From Thermosynechococcus sp. NK55a (GTDB lineage Bacteria; Cyanobacteriota; Cyanobacteriia; Thermosynechococcales; Thermosynechococcaceae), in contig NC_023033.1 of the NCBI RefSeq assembly GCF_000505665.1, forward strand, positions 1,573,813-1,637,812: 64,000 nt of DNA, in the 5' to 3' direction. The notes below the pieces were generated by a model. The model did not search any database. It was not told the DNA's origin and saw nothing but the letters and a program-made list of their open reading frames with translations. Shown piece by piece: positions 36,732 through 45,363 of this stretch (position 1 is its first letter; each line of letters starts with the position of its first letter). A program made the position numbers and the translations under genes.

Positions 36732-38324
36732 TCAACGCAATTGGGTGACGATTTGATTATTGATGAGACGCTCTTGGGTGAGCAAGTCATCAACGGTGAC
36801 CCGCAGTTGGCGATCGCCATCTACTTGCAAGAGGACACGAATGCGATCGCTCCCCGGATAGCCGGGAGGATCCAATCTTGCGAGGGTTTTGCCCTGGGGG
36901 GTGTCGTTGAGGGGCTGCACTGTCCGTTCACTCACACTACGGGTAATCAGGCGATCGCCATCAAAAAAGATCTCCACGCCCCCTTGTTCATCCCCCAGTT
37001 CACCAATCACCAGTTCAATACTAGGCTGGCCCTCCGTCGAGGCACCTAAAATCAATTCCACGGGTTCAGCCATGGGGTAGGGCTGTCCCCGCTGAATAAT
37101 TGGGTGCCAGCCATGACGGTTGAGCTTGGCATCCCAAAAGCGAATACCGTAGCTGTGGTAAAGGAAATCCTTGAGCTCTAGCCCTTGGGTCACCGCTAGG
37201 GCACCCATGGCCACTGCCGTAAAGGGATGCTGGCCACTGATCTTGGCAGGGTCAAAATACTCGGCAACCCATTTTTGCACCGCTGGCATTTGCGTGGTTC
37301 CCCCCACCAGGAGAACTGCATCAATTGTGTCGGGAGTAATCCCTTGGCGGCGGGCCTGTTGTAGTACTTGAGTGAGGGCATTATCGAGGCGTTGGAAAAA
37401 CTGCTGTTGCCGGAGAATCTCCTCCAGTTCAGGCCGCTCAAGGCGCAGTTCAAGGGTGGTGAATGTTTCGCTGTCAAAGTACACCTGTTGGGCGTAGGGC
37501 TGCTGCGAGAGTTGAATTTTTAAGCGTTCAGCAAGGCGCAGCAGCAGACTATTGGCAGGCAACCCGCGCTTCACCCACTCATCGACAATCCAGTGATCAA
37601 TATCCGTGCCCCCTAAATTCAATCCTGCCTTAGCAATCACCCGGGCGGTGCGGGGGCGTTGGTTGTCGCTAGCGGCCCACTGGCGATCGCCCCACTTGAG
37701 AATAAATCCCAAGGGACTGCTTTGCCGTTGATTGGTCTTGAGTTCCACAAGGGAGAGATCGAGGGTACCCCCGCCAAAATCAATCACCAAAATCAGCGGG
37801 CGATCGGCCACCCCATAGCCCAAAGCCGCAGCCGTGGGTTCATCCAAGAGGCGAATTTGCTGAAGGGCCAACCTCTCACACACCTGCCACAGCCAACGGC
37901 GATAGGTCTCAAAACTATCTACGGGCACCGTGAAAATCAGCCCCTGCTCGATGTCGCCGCCGCCAGTGGGTTTCAGTTCTTGCACCAGGGCTTGCAAAAA
38001 CCAGGTGCCAATGGTTTCAAAGCTCAAGGAACAGCCATCTAACTCTGGTAAATAGCCCTGTACCGTGGTGCCAATGCCGCGCTTAAATCGCGAGAAAAAT
38101 CGGCGATCGCCCACCACATCAAGCCCGCGATCGCGCACCTGCTGCCCCACCACCACCAGAGGCACACTGGCATCCTCCACATAGACCAAGCTGGGGACAA
38201 GGGCAGGCACCTCACCAAAGCCCACCGAGCGTCCAGGGAGCGTTACCGCTTCGGCAGCTTGAGCGGCAGAATTCCACCGCGCCACCAACGTATTACTGGT
38301 TCCAAAATCAATTGCGTAGGTCAC
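36732..38324 (-). CDS. Hsp70-family protein, short form
   Basis: 530-aa actin-fold ATPase of the DnaK/Hsp70 superfamily. Nucleotide-binding domain: YAIDFGTSNTLVARW (phosphate 1), LDEPTAAALGYGV, LVIDFGGGTLDLSLVEL (phosphate 2), VDAVLLVGGTTQMPAVQ. The C-terminus (~130 residues) has a beta-rich substrate-domain-like part but lacks the DnaK lid helices, so it is ~100 residues shorter than DnaK. No grpE or dnaJ adjacent. Client unknown. Confidence 0.88.
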   Translation of the reverse strand: MTYAIDFGTSNTLVARWNSAAQAAEAVTLPGRSVGFGEVPALVPSLVYVEDASVPLVVVGQQVRDRGLDVVGDRRFFSRFKRGIGTTVQGYLPELDGCSLSFETIGTWFLQALVQELKPTGGGDIEQGLIFTVPVDSFETYRRWLWQVCERLALQQIRLLDEPTAAALGYGVADRPLILVIDFGGGTLDLSLVELKTNQRQSSPLGFILKWGDRQWAASDNQRPRTARVIAKAGLNLGGTDIDHWIVDEWVKRGLPANSLLLRLAERLKIQLSQQPYAQQVYFDSETFTTLELRLERPELEEILRQQQFFQRLDNALTQVLQQARRQGITPDTIDAVLLVGGTTQMPAVQKWVAEYFDPAKISGQHPFTAVAMGALAVTQGLELKDFLYHSYGIRFWDAKLNRHGWHPIIQRGQPYPMAEPVELILGASTEGQPSIELVIGELGDEQGGVEIFFDGDRLITRSVSERTVQPLNDTPQGKTLARLDPPGYPGSDRIRVLLQVDGDRQLRVTVDDLLTQERLINNQIVTQLR

Positions 38325-38444
38325 CGTTTGAACACATCAACAACATTCTTTAATCCTTACCTTAGCGAGATTTTCTCCCCCTGAGATCCTGAGAGTATGT
38401 CACAATAAGAAAGCGATCGCGAAAAGATTTAGGTGATTTTGGGA

Positions 38445-39611
38445 ATGGCGAGCCAAACAGGTGTACTACTTCTCAATTTAGGGGGGCCCGATCGCCCCGA
38501 GGATGTCCGCCCTTTTTTGTACAACCTGTTCTCCGATCCCGAAATCATTCGCCTCCCCTTTCGTTGGCTCCAAAAGCCTCTTGCGTGGTTTATTTCCACC
38601 AGTCGGGCCCGTCGCTCTCAGGCAAACTATGCCCAAATTGGTGGCGGCTCCCCCCTGCGGCGCATTACCGAACAGCAAGCCCGTGCCCTGAAAGACGCCT
38701 TAGGAGGCATTGGCATTGAGGCTAACTTGTACATTGGGATGCGCTACTGGCACCCCTTTACGGAGGAGGCGATCGCCCAAATCAAAGCGGATCAAATTCG
38801 CGAGCTGGTGATTTTGCCCCTTTATCCTCAGTTTTCCATTAGCACAAGTGGTTCCAGTTTTCGCCTCCTAGAGAGCCTATGGAATCAAGACCCTGAATTG
38901 CAAAAAATTCGCTATACGCTGATCCCCTCTTGGTACAACCACCCCGGTTATGTGCTCGCCATGGCGGACTTGATTCGCCAAGAACTGGATCGGTGTCCCA
39001 ACCCCGATGAGGCGGTAGTTTTCTTTAGTGCCCACGGCGTTCCCAAAAGCTATGTCAGCGAAGCCGGCGATCCCTACCAAGAGGAAATTGAAGCCTGCGT
39101 CAGGCTGATCATGGCTGCCCTCAATCGCCCCAATGCCCATGTGCTGGCCTACCAAAGTCGGGTGGGGCCGGTCGAGTGGCTGCAACCCTACACCGAAGAT
39201 GTCATTCTCGAATTGGCAGCCCAAGGGGTGAAAACCCTGGTTGTGGTGCCCATTAGCTTCGTTTCAGAGCACATTGAAACTCTCCAAGAAATTGACATCG
39301 AGTACCGCGAGATTGCTGAAGAAGCCGGCATTGAAGTGTTTCGGCGAGTGCCCGCCCTCAACGATCACAATGGTTTTATTAGCGCCCTTGCCCAACTGGT
39401 GAAGGATGCCCTAGCAGCACCACCGCGCACCTTTGCTGAGGTAAACAAGTCCCGCAAGCGGGTGAAGCTTTATCCCCAGGAGCGCTGGGAATGGGGCATG
39501 ACCTCCGCCGCCGAACGCTGGAATGGTCGCTTGGCCATGTTGGGTTTTCTGGCGTTGATGATTGAACTCATCAGTGGTCAAGGCCCCTTACATATGCTGG
39601 GGCTATTGTGA
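38445..39611 (+). CDS. hemH: Ferrochelatase with C-terminal chlorophyll-binding tail
   Basis: 388-aa ferrochelatase inserting Fe2+ into protoporphyrin IX. Seen: [39 protein letters not shown] (catalytic His) and [19 protein letters not shown]. The last ~40 residues are a CAB/HLIP helix ([20 protein letters not shown]) joined by a linker, as in other cyanobacterial FeCh, where the tail helps couple haem and chlorophyll branches. The ATG at 38445 is preferred to the GTG at 38433. Confidence 0.95.
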   Translation: MASQTGVLLLNLGGPDRPEDVRPFLYNLFSDPEIIRLPFRWLQKPLAWFISTSRARRSQANYAQIGGGSPLRRITEQQARALKDALGGIGIEANLYIGMRYWHPFTEEAIAQIKADQIRELVILPLYPQFSISTSGSSFRLLESLWNQDPELQKIRYTLIPSWYNHPGYVLAMADLIRQELDRCPNPDEAVVFFSAHGVPKSYVSEAGDPYQEEIEACVRLIMAALNRPNAHVLAYQSRVGPVEWLQPYTEDVILELAAQGVKTLVVVPISFVSEHIETLQEIDIEYREIAEEAGIEVFRRVPALNDHNGFISALAQLVKDALAAPPRTFAEVNKSRKRVKLYPQERWEWGMTSAAERWNGRLAMLGFLALMIELISGQGPLHMLGLL

Positions 39612-39653
39612 GCAATGTCGCCTGCCTGAGAGGGGGAATCTTAAAATTTTCGA

Positions 39654-39659
39654 TACAAT
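39654..39659 (+). promoter_or_regulatory. -10 element TACAAT before the 94-aa gene
   Basis: TACAAT within CGATACAATAG lies 31 bp upstream of the GTG at 39691, in the short gap after hemH. No clear -35 was found. Confidence 0.4.
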
Positions 39660-39690
39660 AGACCTAGTGCCATTGAGAAAGGCTATAGTT

Positions 39691-39975
39691 GTGTCTGAAG
39701 CGCCCAAGCCAGAATTTGACAAACAAAAGTTCCTCTTCCCCATCAGTTCCTACCGCGGCCCATTTACGCCCCAAAATTTGGCCTTTAATGCCAATTTGCA
39801 GGAATTTGCCCAACGGGTAAACTACATTTGTGGCTTGGAAACCGGTGGAAAAATCACTAGCGATGAGGCCTACAATCAAATCAAGGCCCTCTGGAAACAA
39901 CTAAAGAAATCCCGAGAATTGCTCTTTGCCAGTCTTCCGCCTGAGGAGGAGGGGAATAGTTCAGATGTTGATTGA
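39691..39975 (+). CDS. Conserved cyanobacterial protein (94 aa)
   Basis: Small soluble helical protein beginning VSEAPKPEFDKQKFLFPIS, then YRGPFTPQNLAFNANLQEF and SDEAYNQIKALWKQLKKS, with an acidic tail. I recall this as a widespread cyanobacterial family without known function (DUF7219-like). The GTG at 39691 is chosen because the protein upstream of it (from 39562) lies inside hemH. The stop codon sits inside a short direct repeat (39968-39986). Confidence 0.7.
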   Translation: MSEAPKPEFDKQKFLFPISSYRGPFTPQNLAFNANLQEFAQRVNYICGLETGGKITSDEAYNQIKALWKQLKKSRELLFASLPPEEEGNSSDVD

Positions 39976-39986
39976 TATTGATTGAT
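39968..39986. repeat. Near-tandem 9-bp repeat over a stop codon
   Basis: TTGATTGAT occurs at 39968-39976 and 39978-39986, one base apart. The first copy contains the TGA stop of the 94-aa gene. Confidence 0.8.
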
Positions 39987-39994
39987 GAGTTCCG

Positions 39995-40165
39995 ATGGCT
40001 CCCTTGACACCGACAACGCTACTGTTAAGCTTGAGTACTGCTCCCTTTCTGGTGGCTTTGTGCCTAGGACAGGGATTATGGCAGATGGGGTTATGCTTGA
40101 GTGCAGCCAGTACGGAGATTCTACGGGGCGATCGCCTGCCCTTGGTGACACAGGATGAAACTTGA
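39995..40165 (+). CDS. Small membrane protein (56 aa)
   Basis: 56 codons from ATG 39995 to TGA 40163-40165. One hydrophobic helix (LLLSLSTAPFLVALCLG) is followed by a conserved-looking tail ASTEILRGDRLPLV. The pattern helix plus E-x-L/F-R-G-D-R-L-P matches small cyanobacterial proteins I remember. Spacing from the previous stop is 19 bp, and the next gene (argC) is convergent 3 bp away. Function unknown. Confidence 0.6.
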   Translation: MAPLTPTTLLLSLSTAPFLVALCLGQGLWQMGLCLSAASTEILRGDRLPLVTQDET

Positions 40166-40168
40166 GTC

Positions 40169-41221
40169 CTAGGGATAAAAAGCAACCTGCGGTAAGCCCA
40201 TCGTCTCTGGCCAACCCATCATCAAATTCAAACACTGCACCGCCTGGGAGGCTTGGCCCTTCATGAGGTTATCAATGGCAGACATGACAATCACGCGGCC
40301 GGTGCGCTCATCCACTTCAATGCCAATAAAGCAGGCATTGGTGCCCCAGGCCCATTTGGTTTGGGGATAGAGGCCGGGGGGCAGGATATTGACCCAAGGG
40401 GAATGGCGATAAAAGGCTTGGTAGATAGTGATCAAATCTTCACGTACCAGACCCGGATCCCGCAGGGTGGCATAGACAGTGGCCAAAATCCCCCGAGGCA
40501 TGGGCACGAGGTGGGGTGTAAACTGCACGAGAACACTTTGGCCAGCCAAATCACTACAAATGGCTTCAATTTCTGGGGTGTGGCGGTGACGCGCAACATT
40601 GTAAGGGGCAAGGGAATTGTCAGCTTCTGCAAGGAGGAGATTGATTTTGCCCTGACGCCCGCCGCCAGAGGTACCGGACTTGGCATCAATAATTGCCGTA
40701 TTTGGTTCAATCAGCCCTTGCTTCATTAAAGGTGCCAGTGCCAGCAAACTAGCGGTGGGGTAACACCCCGGACAACCAATGAGGGCACTTTGGCGAATGC
40801 GATCGCGATAGAGTTCTGGTAAGCCATAGACCGCCTTTTGGGCCGTAGCCTGATCTGCCCTGGGTTCACCGTACCACTGGGTGTAGGTTTTCAAATCCTG
40901 AAAGCGATAGTCTGCCGATAGATCCAGCACTTTACAGCCCTGCTCAAGGAGTTGCGGGACAAGCTTACAAGCAATGCCATTGGGCAGCGAGAGAAACACC
41001 ACTTGGGCGCGATCGCGAATGACCTCCACGGATACGGGCTCCACCGTGAGATTCACCCGCCCCTGCAAGTGGGGATATAACTCCGTGTAGGGGCGACCGG
41101 CACTGCCTTCACCACCGAGATAAACAATCTCCACTTGGGGGTGCTCAAGGAGTAAGCGCACCAGTTGGACGCCCCCATAGCCTGAGGCACCCACAATCCC
41201 CACCGTCACGCGATCGCCCAT
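40169..41221 (-). CDS. argC: N-acetyl-gamma-glutamyl-phosphate reductase
   Basis: 350-aa NADPH-dependent reductase, third step of arginine synthesis. N-terminal [18 protein letters not shown] binds NADP. The catalytic Cys is in [15 protein letters not shown] and the His in [16 protein letters not shown]. The ATG at 41221 gives the standard N-terminus; the ORF could be read 17 codons longer. Other arg genes are not in the window. Confidence 0.95.
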   Translation of the reverse strand: MGDRVTVGIVGASGYGGVQLVRLLLEHPQVEIVYLGGEGSAGRPYTELYPHLQGRVNLTVEPVSVEVIRDRAQVVFLSLPNGIACKLVPQLLEQGCKVLDLSADYRFQDLKTYTQWYGEPRADQATAQKAVYGLPELYRDRIRQSALIGCPGCYPTASLLALAPLMKQGLIEPNTAIIDAKSGTSGGGRQGKINLLLAEADNSLAPYNVARHRHTPEIEAICSDLAGQSVLVQFTPHLVPMPRGILATVYATLRDPGLVREDLITIYQAFYRHSPWVNILPPGLYPQTKWAWGTNACFIGIEVDERTGRVIVMSAIDNLMKGQASQAVQCLNLMMGWPETMGLPQVAFYP

Positions 41222-41385
41222 AGTTCCTCGTCTTTGCTGCGGTTGTTTGCTGAGCCACTGCGATAGTGCCATCGAATCCCTGATTTCGCCAAGGGGGTAA
41301 ACTGCGCTCAGGAAGTTAAGAATTATTACAAAGCTCCCCCTATGCTTCTTGCCTCAACCCTTGAATTGCCTTGGCTAGGACAGGC

Positions 41386-41391
41386 TACAAT
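41386..41391 (+). promoter_or_regulatory. -10 element TACAAT of the Hpt gene
   Basis: TACAAT sits 33 bp upstream of the ATG at 41425, with TTGAAT 19 bp before it as a possible -35. A TTG start at 41371 would place this element inside the gene, supporting the later start. Confidence 0.45.
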
Positions 41392-41424
41392 AACGACGAG
41401 TCACCTGTGGGGAATTGGGAACTG

Positions 41425-41754
41425 ATGACATCGCCAATTGACTGGGACTATTTAGCTACCCTTTCGGGGGGCGATCGCGAGTTTGAGTTGGAACTGCTAC
41501 AAACCTTTGTCGAGGATGCCCAGCAACGCCTAGCGGCTTTGGCAGAAGCTGTGAACCAAGGGAACGTGGATCAAATCAAGCGAGAGGCCCATCACCTCAA
41601 GGGAGCCAGTGGCAATGTCGGTATTAGCGCCATGCAAGCAGTCGCAGCCCAACTAGAACAGTCCACTACCACAGAGACCCTAGGGCAGGCCAAAGCGCTC
41701 ATAGAGGAGCTGCAGCGCCTCTTTAACACCGTGGTCAGCGAAGTCTCTGCCTAG
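41425..41754 (+). CDS. Hpt-domain phosphotransfer protein
   Basis: 109-aa histidine phosphotransfer protein. The phosphorylatable His is in REAHHLKGASGNVG, with the four-helix bundle pattern (LELLQTFVEDAQQRLAALAEAV, AVAAQLEQ). It would relay phosphate between a hybrid kinase and a response regulator; no such partner lies next to it. The start at ATG 41425 is preceded by GGGGAATTGGGAA. The DUF1995 gene follows after 5 bp. Confidence 0.85.
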   Translation: MTSPIDWDYLATLSGGDREFELELLQTFVEDAQQRLAALAEAVNQGNVDQIKREAHHLKGASGNVGISAMQAVAAQLEQSTTTETLGQAKALIEELQRLFNTVVSEVSA

Positions 41755-41759
41755 CCCCC

Positions 41760-42458
41760 ATGTCCATTTTGCCGCCCGATAGCCTGGAGACTGCCCTGAG
41801 TCAAGCCCAGCAGGCCACCCAAGCGGCGCTCCAAGAGGGTAAAAACCGCCTGCAAATCGAGATTCTGCTTCCTGATCTCAATCCCATGGGCTTGGCGGCT
41901 GGCTACCTGCCCCTGTTTGCCGAAATGGGCAGTGATCTTAAGGTCTTTTTTGCCGATGCTGGCTCTGCGGCTCTTGCTCGTCGTGAATGGGGTGAAACCC
42001 CCTATAGGGTGCGGGGGGTTAATGAACTTCTGACACCCATTGAAGCGAGCGATCGCGCCATTGTGATTGTTGCCCCTACCCCTGTGGAGGTCACGGCAAT
42101 TGAGCAGATGTGTCTGACTGCGGGCGATCGCCCCTTTATTCTCTTGAACCCACGGCTACAGGATGTGGCCACCGTGGGCATTGGCTACGCCGGTCGCCGG
42201 TTGCGGGAACGATTTTTGAACACTCTCGAACCCTGCTATTATCTGCGTCCCCTCGCAGAAACCATTATTCTCTGGCGCTGTTATCCCCAACCGTGGCAAA
42301 TTTGGCAATACAGTGAAGCAGCCCCCACGTGCTTAGCAGAATTTGCGCAACGCCCCAGTAGCGAGGACATTGAGCGTGCCCTCACCCCCCAAGGTCAACC
42401 CCGTGGTCAGGGAATCTTTAGTCGCTTGGCTGCCTTTTTACGAGCACTTCAGAACTAG
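41760..42458 (+). CDS. DUF1995-family protein
   Basis: 232-aa protein similar to the DUF1995/LPA3-type family of cyanobacteria and chloroplasts: IEILLPDLNPMGLAAGYLPLF, AIVIVAPTPVEVTAIEQM, PFILLNPRLQDVATVGIG, CYYLRPLAETIILWRCYP. No membrane span. In plants LPA3 helps assemble photosystem II; for the cyanobacterial protein the role is inferred. It is translated 5 bp after the Hpt gene. Confidence 0.75.
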   Translation: MSILPPDSLETALSQAQQATQAALQEGKNRLQIEILLPDLNPMGLAAGYLPLFAEMGSDLKVFFADAGSAALARREWGETPYRVRGVNELLTPIEASDRAIVIVAPTPVEVTAIEQMCLTAGDRPFILLNPRLQDVATVGIGYAGRRLRERFLNTLEPCYYLRPLAETIILWRCYPQPWQIWQYSEAAPTCLAEFAQRPSSEDIERALTPQGQPRGQGIFSRLAAFLRALQN

Positions 42459-42465
42459 ACACCCT

Positions 42466-43892
42466 CTAAGGGGTAGCCGGTTCAGTGTTACTCGTTGGCG
42501 GAGGTGATCCCTCCGGCGTTGTGTCTGTCGGTGCTGGCGAGGGCGCAGGTGCCGGTGGAGATGGTTCAACGGCGGCGGGGGGGCGACGGGCGGCTCTGCG
42601 CTCTTTGGGGGCTTTGGGGGGGTGGGAGATAGGGATGGAGGAGGAGTTGGCGTTAACCCTGGCGACACTTCCTCAGGACTCGGACTGGGGGTGGGAGTTT
42701 CCGTCTGCTCTGGGGTGGGCGTCGGTTCCGTGGGGGTGGGTTCCGGCTCTGGGGTCGGTGTCGGAGTGGGGCGGGGCGTCATCTCTACGGGTGGTACAAC
42801 AGTCGGCAGGGTTGGTGGAAATGCCTGTTCCTGAGGATGCGGGGGAGGAGGAGTCACTGTGTCCACGCGTTGATGGCGCAAAAATAGCCCTAGGCCAATG
42901 CCCGCTAGGCTGCCAAAGATTGCCGTTCCCAACAGCCACAGCCACGGCGAAAAATTGCGTTGTCTAGGGGAAGCAACGACTGCTGTCCCCTCTGGTTGAG
43001 TATTGGCAAAAACAGTGGATCGGTGCTGCGGCATTACCGCCACCGTTGCTGTGGTTTGACGCGCCACAGACTGCCCCATCAGCAGTTGTAACCAGGCCCG
43101 CACCGTTTGGGGACGCTCACGGACATCCAAAGCCATTCCCACTTCAATAGCATCAATGGTGCGCTGGCTTAGATTGGGCTGAAACTGGCGTAAGTCCTCG
43201 AGCGGCACGCGATCGCGCAGGATCGAGGCCACAGGCGGGCGTCCGGCCAAAAGGGCATAGAGGGTTGCCGCAAGAGCATAGACATCAGTGGCGGGCGTCC
43301 ATTGGTGGCGCGGTAAATACTGCTCCACTGGCGCATAACCTGCTGAGACCAGCCCCGTATTTGTTTCCGTCACCCCAGTGGTGTATTCACGGGCAATGCC
43401 AAAGTCAATCAGCACCACCTGATCGGTGCCCTCCCGCAGCATAATGTTATCGGGCTTGACATCGCGGTGCAGTAGGCCATGCTCATGCACCAATTCAAGG
43501 GCACTGGCCACTTGGCGGATATAGTGGAGCGCCGTTTTTTCCGGCAGCGGGCCTTCCTCCTGAATCACCTGCGCCAATGTTCGGCCGGGGATATAGTCCA
43601 TAACAATGAAGGGGCGACCCCCCTCAATAAAGCAATCACTGACACGCACAATGTGGGGATGATTAAACTGGGCAAGACGCTGGGCTTCCTGAATAAACCG
43701 CTCCCCCAGATCATGAATCCGCTTTGGGGGTTCCTGCTGCAAGTTCAATGTTTTGAGCACCACCGTCTGATGGAGTAGGGTGTGGGTTGCGCGATAGGTG
43801 ACCCCAAAGCCCCCCTGGCTCAAAAGGGCATCGAGGCGATATTTGCCCCCTTGGAGGATTGTGCCCACACTAAGTAAACTAAGGGAGGACAT
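42466..43892 (-). CDS. Ser/Thr protein kinase with TM helix and Pro/Thr-rich tail (tail frameshifted)
   Basis: Hanks-type kinase: Gly loop GGFGVTYRATHTL, Lys in VVLKTL, LLHRDVKPDNIML (~140), IDFGIAREYT and SAGYAPVEQY. A TM helix (WLWLLGTAIFGSLAGIGL, ~320-340) precedes a Pro/Thr/Glu repeat tail, probably periplasmic. As read, the last ~43 residues turn basic and end at 42438, overlapping the DUF1995 gene by 21 bp. Adding one base to the C7 run (42577-42583) restores the Pro-rich reading (EPSPPAPAPSPAPTDTTPEG) and the stop moves to 42466, removing the overlap. The corrected end is given. It follows the 177-aa membrane gene by 7 bp. Confidence 0.85.
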
Positions 43893-43899
43893 AGGTACC

Positions 43900-44433
43900 T
43901 TAGGGACGCAATGGAGCAGACGGAGCAGTGGTTGACAGCGAGGCTGACCGTTGACTGAGAATCACCAAGCGATAGCCCAAATATGCAGGTAAGGTTGCCA
44001 TCATCATCAAGAGTATCACGGACAACAAAGATTCCCATTCAAACCGCGGTCCATAGTAACTACGGTAAGGGTCATATTTAGGAGTCGGCTTAATTTTTTC
44101 CCTGAGTGCCATGGGTCGCCTAAAGCGCAGGCGGCGATCGTCCAGCTTTTCAAATAAAATCCAGCCCCCCTGGGCTTCCTCCTGGCAGACTTTGCGCAGG
44201 ACATCGGGATTGTGAAATTGGTTGCGGCGCGATCGCAGGATTTTGAATTCCCAACCCGCCAACTTGGGGGACGCTTGATGGGGTTCTTCTTTAGAGGGGT
44301 AGGTGGTCAACTGTTCCTCTTCTTCATCGCATTGTTGACTGAGTTGCTTTTGCCAGCCCCACCACTGATAGTAAAGCAGTGCTGACACACCGAGGCTACC
44401 ACTCATCAGGGACAATAGCAGCACTTCAGCCAT
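43900..44433 (-). CDS. Hypothetical membrane protein (177 aa)
   Basis: Two hydrophobic helices, one at the N-terminus (VLLLSLMSGSLGVSALLYY) and one near the C-terminus (LSVILLMMMATLPAYLGYR). They flank a ~90-residue cytoplasmic part with GWEFKILRSRRNQFHNPDVL and GGWILFEKLDDRRLRFRRP. I do not recognise the family. It is likely co-transcribed with the kinase (7-bp gap) and possibly its partner. The ATG at 44433 was preferred to 44448. Confidence 0.65.
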   Translation of the reverse strand: MAEVLLLSLMSGSLGVSALLYYQWWGWQKQLSQQCDEEEEQLTTYPSKEEPHQASPKLAGWEFKILRSRRNQFHNPDVLRKVCQEEAQGGWILFEKLDDRRLRFRRPMALREKIKPTPKYDPYRSYYGPRFEWESLLSVILLMMMATLPAYLGYRLVILSQRSASLSTTAPSAPLRP

Positions 44434-44495
44434 AGCGAACAGGAGCAAGAGTCTGTTGGGGGATCATACTTAGAGGGTAAAAGGTTATCTTCCCC

Positions 44496-45299
44496 TCAGG
44501 CGCGATCGTCTCCCTCGCCGCGGCGGACAAAGTGGCAAATGCCCCGTTCTGAGGCACTGATAAAATCGCAAAACTCTTGAATGAGAGGATGCACAAACTG
44601 TTCCCGCAGGTGCTGAACGGCTTGGGAGGTGGTCAATTGTGAGCGGTAGAGAATATCTAAGGCTTTTTTGAGGAGCTGTCGGTCTTGGGCAGAAAAGCCG
44701 GCTCGCCGTAAGCCCACCACATTTAAGCCCATGATTGTGTTGGTGCTGAGGCTACGGGTCATACAAAAGGGGGGCACATCTTTTTGAATGGCAGTACCGC
44801 CAGAAAGCATGGCCAAGCGACCAATGCGGGTAAATTGATGCACCAGGCAGTTGCCGCTGATAAAAGCGCGATCGCCCACATGGGCATAGCCAGCAATCAA
44901 CGTATTGTTGGCGATTGTCACATGATTCCCCACATAAACATTGTGACCCAAGTGGCTATGGGCCATCAGCAAGCAATCATGCCCTACATGGGTGACTGTT
45001 TCTGGCTGGGTTCCCCGATGAATCGTCACTCCCTCCCGCAACGTACAGCGATCGCCAATGTGGACATAGCTAATTCCCCCTTGATAAGCCAGATCTTGGG
45101 GCAGATCGCCAATCACCGCCCCACTATGTACTTTGCAGTTCTCGCCAAGGCGGGTATATCCCAATAGGGTCACATGGGGAGCCAACTGCGTACCGCGTCC
45201 AATCTCCACCGTGGCCGCCACATAGCAAAAAGGACCAATTTCCACCTCTTCTCCAATGTGGGCACCCGCCTCAATGACTGCCGTGGGATGAACCGCCAT
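44496..45299 (-). CDS. lpxA: UDP-N-acetylglucosamine acyltransferase
   Basis: 267-aa left-handed beta-helix acyltransferase, first step of lipid A synthesis. Hexapeptide repeats run through the first two thirds (HPTAVIEAGAHIGEEVEIG, GENCKVHSGAVIGD). The catalytic His lies in LLMAHSHLGHNVYVG, and the C-terminal helices (GLRRAGFSAQDRQLLKKAL) form the cap. The start at 45299 gives the usual N-terminus. It is not in an lpx/fab cluster here. Confidence 0.93.
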   Translation of the reverse strand: MAVHPTAVIEAGAHIGEEVEIGPFCYVAATVEIGRGTQLAPHVTLLGYTRLGENCKVHSGAVIGDLPQDLAYQGGISYVHIGDRCTLREGVTIHRGTQPETVTHVGHDCLLMAHSHLGHNVYVGNHVTIANNTLIAGYAHVGDRAFISGNCLVHQFTRIGRLAMLSGGTAIQKDVPPFCMTRSLSTNTIMGLNVVGLRRAGFSAQDRQLLKKALDILYRSQLTTSQAVQHLREQFVHPLIQEFCDFISASERGICHFVRRGEGDDRA

Positions 45300-45363
45300 G
45301 ACATTCCTGCACGATTGGCTAAAGATTCTTAACATAAAAGAGATTAAGCGATTTTGATCCCCG

